A DNA stretch of 25,961 nt from contig NQJI01000046.1 in NCBI GenBank assembly GCA_002256705.1, forward strand, positions 1 to 25,961, in the 5' to 3' direction. The number at the start of each line of letters is the position of its first letter. Within the stretch, counting starts at the first letter, position 1. Shown one piece after another: positions 24,959 to 25,961 of the stretch. The notes below the pieces were generated by a model that saw only the letters and a list, made by a program, of their open reading frames with translations, was not told where the DNA came from and made no database searches. Both the position numbers and the translations under genes were made by a program. The DNA is from Methylococcaceae bacterium NSM2-1 (GTDB lineage: Bacteria > Pseudomonadota > Gammaproteobacteria > Methylococcales > Methylomonadaceae).

Positions 24959-25268
24959 AGTATTACAGCAACTGGCCCAAATTCTGGAACAGCGTAAACT
25001 GGAATCAGCAGATAAATCTTATGTAGCCAGCCTTTATGCAAAGGGACTGGATGCTATTTTGAAAAAAATAGGCGAAGAAGCGACAGAAACGGTTATTGCT
25101 GCCAAAGATGGCGATAAAAAACAAATAATCTATGAAACCGCTGACTTATGGTTTCATTGCATGGTATTGCTTGCAGATCAGGGCTTGGGGCCGGATGATG
25201 TGCTGCAAGAACTGCAACGCCGATTTGGCTTGTCTGGTCTGGAAGAAAAAGCGCAGCGTAATAAATAA
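24951..25268 (+). CDS. hisE: Phosphoribosyl-ATP pyrophosphatase
   Basis: The 105-residue all-helical protein starts at ATG 24951, inside the last codons of his[21 protein letters not shown] (about 22-41), [20 protein letters not shown] (about 42-61) and [20 protein letters not shown] (about 62-81) show the E-E-x-x-E and E-x-x-D metal-binding pattern of the MazG-like fold. It removes pyrophosphate from PR-ATP, the second step of the pathway. The tat genes follow 20 bases later, probably on the same message. Confidence 0.96.
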   Translation: MSEVLQQLAQILEQRKLESADKSYVASLYAKGLDAILKKIGEEATETVIAAKDGDKKQIIYETADLWFHCMVLLADQGLGPDDVLQELQRRFGLSGLEEKAQRNK

Positions 25269-25288
25269 TATTATCTCGGGAGTTTGAA

Positions 25289-25504
25289 ATGGGTATCGGC
25301 ATTAAAGAATTATTGGTCATATTGGTTATCGTTATTGTGCTTTTTGGCACAAAGAAGCTGCGAAATGTAGGTGCGGATTTGGGCGGAGCGATAAAAAGTT
25401 TTCGATCTGCCGTTAAAGAAGGTGAAGAAGACAAAAAACACGCCGAAACTGAAGGTGAAACTATCGATGGCGAAGTAACCTCCAAGAAAAACGAAAAAGT
25501 CTGA
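25289..25504 (+). CDS. tatA: Sec-independent (Tat) translocase subunit TatA
   Basis: The 71-residue protein starts at ATG 25289 with GGGAG upstream. A single N-terminal membrane helix, [20 protein letters not shown] (6-25), ends in the F-G-x-K-K-L hinge. It is followed by the amphipathic helix [20 protein letters not shown] and a charged tail. TatA oligomerises to form the path for folded proteins with twin-arginine signals. The conserved placement after hisE in gammaproteobacteria supports the call. Confidence 0.95.
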   Translation: MGIGIKELLVILVIVIVLFGTKKLRNVGADLGGAIKSFRSAVKEGEEDKKHAETEGETIDGEVTSKKNEKV

Positions 25505-25505
25505 T

Positions 25506-25835
25506 ATGTTTGATATAGGATTTTCCGAGCTTATTATGATCGGTTTGGTCAGTTTGTTGGTGATAGGTCCTGAGCGCTTACCTAAGGTTGCGCGACTTGC
25601 AGGTTTCTGGATAGGTAAGACACGCTCTATGGTGGCTTCTGTCAAGTCAGAAATCAAACAGGAACTGCAGGCGGAAGAGCTTCGTCAGATATTTAAAGAG
25701 CAGGCGGATCTGCAAGAATTTCATGCAGCGATCAATGAAACAGCGGAAGCCGCAAATTCTATAAAAGCATCGCTTGCAGCGTTGCCGGAAGAGAATCTAG
25801 TAGACGACGTTAAGCCGCCGCATGAGCCAAAATAG
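25506..25835 (+). CDS. tatB: Tat translocase subunit TatB
   Basis: The 109-residue product starts one base after the tatA stop. It has MFDIGFSELIMIGLVSLLVI, then GPERLPKVARLAGFWIGKTR: a single membrane helix, the G-P-E-R-L-P hinge that separates TatB from TatA, and a long amphipathic helix. The acidic, alanine-rich tail ends HEPK. TatB forms the substrate receptor complex with TatC, whose gene overlaps it by 14 bases. It is short for the family (often 130-180 residues) but complete. Confidence 0.95.
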   Translation: MFDIGFSELIMIGLVSLLVIGPERLPKVARLAGFWIGKTRSMVASVKSEIKQELQAEELRQIFKEQADLQEFHAAINETAEAANSIKASLAALPEENLVDDVKPPHEPK

Positions 25836-25961
25836 TTTCGAAGAGGCTGAACAGCCTTTTATCAGCCACCTGATTGAATTACGTAATCGCCTGTTAAAGG
25901 TGGTTTTATGCGTGTTAGTGGTATTTTTGGGTCTGTCTGCTTACGCTAATCAAATTTATAG
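25822..25961 (+). CDS. tatC: Tat translocase subunit TatC, N-terminal part (runs off the window)
   Basis: ATG 25822 begins MSQNSFEEAEQPFISHLIEL, then RNRLLKVVLCVLVVFLGLSA, the conserved H-L-x-E-L-R-x-R-L motif and the first of six membrane helices. Only 46 full codons are visible. TatC recognises the twin-arginine signal. The start is within the last codons of tatB, as is common. Confidence 0.95.
   Translation, partial: MSQNSFEEAEQPFISHLIELRNRLLKVVLCVLVVFLGLSAYANQIY

Noticed and set aside
1..25961. CRISPR arrays, tRNA or rRNA genes
   Set aside because: I saw no regularly spaced direct repeats, and no cloverleaf-like or rRNA-like sequence on reading through; a covariance-model scan would be needed to exclude small RNAs.

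Overview
This looks like a chromosomal segment of a gammaproteobacterium with medium GC. The gene order hisB-hisH-hisA-hisF-hisI-hisE-tatA-tatB-tatC, with separate hisI and hisE, and the wbpV-wbpL-wbpM type end of an O-antigen locus fit gammaproteobacteria. Impression of codon use and of the intergenic repeats would suit a type I methanotroph (Methylococcales), but that is only an inference. Every clearly identified gene lies on the + strand; one small minus-strand ORF and one minus-strand fragment are tentative.

Region 1 (1-16112) is the distal part of a surface polysaccharide (O-antigen) cluster exported by an ABC transporter. It holds the last 50 codons of the permease (wzm), the ATPase wzt with its carbohydrate-binding tail, a membrane O-acyltransferase, two family 2 glycosyltransferases (3058, 9371), a GT9 enzyme with a coiled-coil tail (4209), a GT2-GT4 double glycosyltransferase (5593) and a rhamnosyltransferase-like GT2 (about 10991). 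It ends with three overlapping genes that make and load the first sugar: a WbpV/WbpK-like 4-reductase, a WbpL/WecA-like glycosyl-1-phosphate transferase and the WbpM-like UDP-GlcNAc 4,6-dehydratase. The middle of the cluster (7675-9370, 10220-10961, 11708-12178) is decaying. It contains a truncated, deleted GDP-L-fucose synthase (fcl), a glycosyltransferase that has lost most of its middle and carries an amber stop, a minus-strand gene fragment, a REP-like element and a possible small membrane protein.

Region 2 (16113-18430) has a possible small minus-strand membrane ORF converging on wbpM. A LysR-type regulator then follows, with a candidate promoter and a perfect 14-bp palindrome. It is coupled by two one-base stop/start overlaps to a SAM methyltransferase and a rhodanese, which makes a compact three-gene operon.

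Region 3 (18634-21759) has typA/bipA, intact on both sides of a single frameshift near 19381-19390. Next is a small accessory islet: a HicB-like antitoxin with a HicA toxin gene broken by an in-frame ochre codon, a DUF29 protein, and several imperfect inverted repeats of the TAACCCAA and GGGTG/CCCACC kinds.

Region 4 (21760-25961) is the late histidine operon (hisB, H, A, F, I, E), tightly packed and running into tatA, tatB and the start of tatC, which leaves the window. These look ordinary and intact. The most notable things are the four broken genes and the LysR-methyltransferase-rhodanese operon. I did not find a clearly new multi-gene defence or mobile system.
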